From: Ceratobasidium sp. AG-K
Lineage: Eukaryota > Basidiomycota > Agaricomycetes > Cantharellales > Ceratobasidiaceae
Reading direction: 5' to 3'
Length of the DNA: 64,000 bases
Assembly: GCA_037039685.1 (NCBI GenBank)
Contig: JAWNGF010000002.1
Location: 3,782,001 to 3,846,000, forward strand
Shown here: one piece after another, positions 59,950-64,000 of the stretch
Numbering within the stretch: the stretch's first letter is position 1
Layout: each line of letters starts with the position of its first letter
The notes under the pieces: model-generated
Seen by the model: the letters and a program-made list of their open reading frames with translations, nothing else
The model's database searches: none
Told to the model about the DNA's origin: nothing
Position numbers and translations under genes: made by a program

Positions 59950-60992
59950 TCAATAGGCGTCGACGGTCTGGACTAGACGTACCTTGGCGCGGAGCATCAT
60001 CTCTTTTGTGACCGTATGCCCCGTCTCGGGCTGGACCCATACCTCGAGCGATCGACATCCAGCTCGCGCCAGTCGTTGAGTAAACGCTTCCGACCCGCTC
60101 TCGGGAAACGGCACGAGGGGGTCTGTAGCTCCACTCAACACGAGCACGTCCTTGTCTTTGAAATCCTCGACTCGAGGTGCGGCCGATTCCATTTCGCGCT
60201 TGAGCGAGGCGGGGAGGTAGGGTGGTGCGAGCGGGAGACCGGTCTTTTCCGCTCGGTGTTGAAAGAGTGTGAGGTACGAGGGCGAGCCGATGACTGGGAC
60301 GACGAGTGAGACGCGGGGGTCGTGCGATCCAATGTGCCATGCTGCGTGCCCCCCGAGCGAGATTCCCATTACCCTGCGCGCGTGAGATGGGTTCGGGACA
60401 AGGGAGGGGACGTACATGTACTTGTCGATTGTGCGTTCGTCGTGTGGAAATAGAAGCGGACCGAGATGGGTGATTAGGAACGAGAGGTCGTTGACGGTGC
60501 CGGTGTAGAGCGAGTACATGTCGTGTAGGTGGTTGGGATTGTCGAGCGACTGGGGGTCGGCTTTGCCGTCGGCGAGTCGGGTGACTTCGCCTGCGTCTTT
60601 CCAGCCCTTGTTTCGGTCGCTGCTGCGTGTTATTGACTGGTCGAGTGGGTGTATGCTACTCACGCCTCTACCGTTCGATCTCCATGGTTCCGCTGGTCCA
60701 GAATAACTACGATTAATTCACGCGCTCGCTCGTCTGGGTGGGACGACACTTCTCCGAGGACCAAGTTGGCGACCCGTTTGAGGTATGCCTCTCTCGAGTG
60801 CCCTACATCGCGTATTAAGCTCGGAGCATCAAACAGCGAGACGCTCATTACCCAGCCTCCCGTGCAGCAAGAACAAGACGCCCACGGGAATGGCCGACTC
60901 GGGTTGTTTGGTCCGGTGCGAGAGTTCGTCGAGTCCAATGATTTCAATGGGGTTCCGCCTATGCTCTTGTTCGTGACGCTGAATTCGGACAT
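59950..60992 (-). CDS. Alpha/beta hydrolase (dienelactone hydrolase/esterase-like), apparent frameshift near the start
   Basis: The core reads PVGVLFLLHGRLG, HSREAYLKRVANLVLGE, VVILDQRNHGDRTV, the nucleophile elbow VMGISLGGHAAWH (Ser), the acid SGATDPLVPFPES (Asp) and the histidine loop PETGHTVT. The whole triad is present. This is a fungal serine hydrolase of unknown substrate. Introns after GRLG, after RTVEA and inside TIDK/VMGIS fit the family pattern. The first exon starts MSEFSVTNKSIGGTP (60992), but the continuation IEIIGLDELSHRT is in another frame: one base is missing at a run of four G (plus strand 60949-60952). This could be a homopolymer sequencing error or a real mutation; everything downstream is intact. 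Confidence 0.75.
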
Positions 60993-61714
60993 GTTGTATG
61001 GCGCTTGTATGCGATTTGGGCGTGGTCGACGTGTGGGCGAGATGGAGCTCAGATGAGTAATCGATGACTAACGGGTGTAGATACGAGTGGGTCGGAGTGA
61101 ATCAGCTGGCTATCGAAGCCAAGGAAATCGGTGGAATACCATGATGATACTATGAGTCTATATGCTCGACCTTGACATCGTGTGTTTGAAGGCCACTGGG
61201 TTTCTGTTTTGAGCCATGCACTCGTGTAGTTGTCCAGCTATCCAGCCGACAATTAATTCGTTCAACCCGGAAACACTTGTGCAATAACGTGGATAGGTAC
61301 GAACCACACCCGCACATCTACAATCTGTATTTGCCTGTGGTAAAGAGGTGCACTGGGAGTACGTGCCGTTTCCCGACGATCATTAGCGCCCACTGGGACG
61401 TTCGGCTGATCCGAGATGACGTGCCTTGTCCGTTTCACCTGCTCACAACGACAGAACTCTTACAGTAAGAATACCGTAAATCCTATGTATCATCTTATAA
61501 TAGTTAAATGACTTTGAAGTGTCCGGGATTCGTGGTTTTAATAACTACCCTCGCTGGTCGGCATCGGGTGGCCGTTCCGCCAGCTAACGGGTTTGGCACA
61601 TTCAAGCGCCCTACGCCATTGGAAACACTACACTGTTTTGTATAGTATATTCTAAAGCCTCGACTCATTTATTATATAGCTTCATCCACATTTGTTGTCA
61701 GCATATCGCCTCGG
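60993..61714. promoter_or_regulatory. Divergent promoter region of the hydrolase and SDR genes
   Basis: 722 bp between two start codons facing away from each other. A TATATAG element near 61674-61680 lies about 35-40 nt before the SDR ATG. No gene is seen inside. Confidence 0.4.
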
Positions 61715-63115
61715 ATGGGGGTGGCGTATAGCATCTTTCAAGAAGCGTTTCCGGGAAAACCTCAATGGTCTATTGACCAAGTACCTGACTTGTCAGGGCA
61801 GGTCGTGATTGTTACTGGGTGGGTACATGGATAACTAATTCTACGGTTTTGTTGATACAAGTTAACCAGAGGAAATGCCGGAATGAGCCTTGAACTCTGC
61901 AAGGTAATGTAGACTAGATCCTGCGATCATCCTCGTTGACGTTTCCATCGTCGTGGGATCACTGCTCAGATCTTACTGGAGAAAGACGCTAAAGTCTATA
62001 TGGCTACGCGTAGCTGGGATAGAGCAGAGAAGGCCATTGAATGGTTAAAGGCAGAGACAGGTGGGAAGTTAGCTGCATTCCTCGAACTAGATCTAGCGGA
62101 TCTGGCCAGTGTAAGAAGAGCCACGGAAGAATTCAAACAGTGCGTCTCCTCTGAGCCTCTTATGTTGGTACTTGATGGAGCATCTCGAATAGGAGGGAGC
62201 AGGAGCTTCATATTTTATACAACCATGCGTAAGTATTCTTGCCAAGGCCATCATCGGTCGAATAATACAACATTATACCAAAGAGGTGTTATACTTCCAC
62301 CCACCGAGCTGAAGTCAGCGGATGGATATGATCTACAGTTTGGGACGAGCGTTCTTGGGCATTTCTTATTCACGACACTTCTATTGCCTATTCTAGTACA
62401 CACTGCACGCACCTCCCTGCTTGCGAGTGAGTTGCTTTATATGGTGGCAGGACGATGTATTGAGCGAAGCTCACAGATGGGACGGTGAGGATCGTGAATA
62501 CATCCAGTATCATCCATTGGATGGCACCACATGAAGGAATCAACTATACCACACTAGTCCCCAATAATCCTGAGGCTGAAGAAGCATGTCGCAAGATGGG
62601 CACAACAGCTCTGTATGCGCAGGCGAAATGGGTGAGCAGAACCAAATATAGCCTATACTGCATTTAGTTTGAATGGTAGGCTACAATCGTGTTCTCCAAT
62701 GAACTTGCGCGTCGGTACAACACCCAAGGAATTATCTCCGTATCGCTACATCCAGGATTAATTTTCGATCGTCACAATGAGGTGCAGCCAGGAATTGACG
62801 GGTGGCTCTTGGTAAGCAGATTTGTGTTTTTGTATTTAATTTGCCTTTACAACTCTGTTTCGCAGAGGCTCATGTTGAATCCTACCTCCTGGGGAACTTA
62901 TACTATGCTATATGGCGGTGTATCTGAAAAGGCAGGGGCGCTGTCCGGAAAGGTACGGCCATCGTTCCCGTTTTCATGCTTGTTCTCTTAAGAGCCATTC
63001 TTACTAGTATCTCATTCCTTGGGGAAGGGTTGGCGAGGCTCGCTCGGACACTTACGACGAGCGTCTGGGGCAGAAACTTTGGTCATGGCTAGAGGAGCAG
63101 GTTAAGCTTCATTGA
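61715..63115 (+). CDS. Short-chain dehydrogenase/reductase (retinol-dehydrogenase-like) with altered motifs
   Basis: Eight or so short exons encode an NAD(P)-binding Rossmann enzyme of the classical SDR type. The order is VPDLSGQVVIVTG, GNAGMSLELCKILLEKDAKV, MATRSWDRAEKAIEWLK, LDLADLASVRRATEEFK, ELHILYNHAGV, YDLQFGTSVLGHFLFTTLLL, VRIVNTSSIIHW and the catalytic YAQAK, then SVSLHPG. Ser, Tyr and Lys of the active site are present. Three usual residues differ: the glycine motif ends GMS rather than GIG, NNAG is NHAG, and the catalytic Asn of the G-T-N-V-L-G-H-F segment is Ser. The last exon ends WSWLEEQVKLH, and the stop is at 63113-63115. All introns are GT-AG. Substrate unknown. Confidence 0.85.
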
Positions 63116-63414
63116 CCATATCGATGGAGACCCCATGTATCAATCTTTCATATTCTTTATCACACTCTTTGTGTAGCCACGCGTACTCATATATGCAGGC
63201 CTGTCAACACAGTTCACTTTAGAAGGTTTGATCTCATGGGTTATTATACCGTTGATATTTGACCCTTGAAGTGCATTTGGTGCTAGGAACAAGGTGAGAA
63301 AATGCATTGACATGGTTAACGGACTGTTTGAGTGGATTCGACGTTTGGTGTAGTGGTCATGTGATTCGACGGCATCCCGCTGTTGACCACCCCCGAACTA
63401 ACCGCTAAAAAATA
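63116..63414. other. Intergenic region
   Basis: No gene. A tRNA A-box-like string (TGGTGTAGTGG) near 63350 lacks a B-box and is not a tRNA. Confidence 0.4.
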
Positions 63415-64000
63415 ATGCAGCGCACATTACAAATTTCTGGACCCTCCAAAGGGCTGGTAGTACAGGTAGCTCATCCGCTATTATTTACTCACAATATACG
63501 ATTATGTCCAGTGAGAGAAATTGTCATTCGAGTTCTACGTTGGTTGTCCCGTCTGGTATCGATTGATACACTTACTAGTCCTAGTCTGCGTTCCAAAAGT
63601 CTGTTGTCTTGATCTGGAATTAGTAGTTCTGTCCAAAGGACAACTCCTATTACGCCCGCGTTTGCTCGCCTTGTCGGCCTAGCGCCCACTCATAGTTGCT
63701 TAACCTTGTTCTAACGAGCTTTCCCCTGCGACTGGGGTTTGTTATCTAAGGGTCATAATTCCGAATTAAGGCTGAAGCTATTGACAGCGTATCGGAGGCC
63801 GCAACACATTTTGCCTCATACTCGAATTATCCCTTTGAGTCGCGTTCAAAGACTGGCCATGGTTTTCCGACACCACAGATTAGCACTTGATGTCGAGCTA
63901 AAGTATAGACCAAGAAACGTATGGTCCCCAGATATTGTGTGTCTAAAAGCAATCAGAACCGGCAAGCTTAGCTTGAAGGTGGGTAGTATGGTTATATTTC
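63415..64000 (+). CDS. Unresolved gene cut by the window edge
   Basis: An ATG at 63415 begins MQRTLQISGPSKGLVVQ, followed by a GTAGCT donor-like site. Further on, 63879-63978 looks like an exon (CAG acceptor before it, GTGGGT donor after it) encoding LDVELKYRPRNVWSPDIVCL and a basic tail. Whether the two belong together, and to what family, cannot be seen. The gene would continue beyond 64000. Confidence 0.3.

Noticed and set aside
63345..63420. tRNA-like 5' half with A-box TGGTGTAGTGG
   Set aside because: No B-box (GGTTCGA-type) or acceptor pairing follows within tRNA distance.

Overview
The window reads as nuclear DNA of a filamentous basidiomycete, most likely an Agaricomycete of the Rhizoctonia/Ceratobasidium type. 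The evidence is short introns of about 45-60 nt in nearly every gene, divergent and convergent gene packing, an Agaricomycete F-box/leucine-rich protein, a GH12 plant-wall glucanase, and fungal versions of exocyst, fimbrin, PTEN and Tvp38 genes. The species name is inference.

Layout. 0-13.4 kb is dense: the 3' part of SEC5 (+), an RMD1/DUF155 gene (-), a small DUF4536/DMAC1-like mitochondrial gene (+) sharing a 95-bp promoter with RMD1, an intact TVP38-like VTT gene (-), a broken tandem copy of it (-), and a PTEN phosphatase (+). 13.4-31.9 kb is looser: an APH-fold kinase-like gene with a very large low-complexity insert (+), a 650-bp terminal-inverted-repeat element just behind it, a secreted Pro/Gly/Ser repeat protein (+), GH12 endoglucanase (-), S-adenosylhomocysteine hydrolase (-), and a twin-CX9C Som1-like gene (+). 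31.9-47 kb holds a conserved fungal protein of unknown function (+), the first two members of a three-gene family ending in a WHPDK module (- and +), an odd type II tRNA (-), an F-box gene (+) and a possibly damaged small secreted-protein gene (-). 47-64 kb has a SET-MYND methyltransferase (+), fimbrin SAC6 (-), the third WHPDK gene (+), an alpha/beta hydrolase (-), an SDR oxidoreductase (+) and an unresolved gene cut by the right edge. The long intervals between 13.4-15.7, 20.2-23.1, 29.2-31.9, 33.1-35.5, 39.1-43.7, 52.4-56.7 and 58.1-59.9 kb show no gene I can support.

How the genes relate. Most are unconnected housekeeping genes: polarised secretion (SEC5, TVP38), actin bundling (SAC6), phosphoinositide signalling (PTEN), the methyl cycle (SAH hydrolase) and mitochondria (RMD1, DUF4536, Som1-like). 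GH12 and the repeat-rich secreted protein belong to the extracellular/plant-interaction set. The most unusual content is the dispersed family of three proteins (35.5, 43.7 and 56.7 kb) that share a C-terminal F-x-x-I-P-W-P ... R-x-R-x-R-x-A ... L/I-W-H-P-D-K module behind unrelated low-complexity or coiled-coil N-termini, with introns at different places around the same motif.

All exon boundaries were inferred by eye from GT-AG (or GC-AG) signals, frame and family similarity. No search was run.
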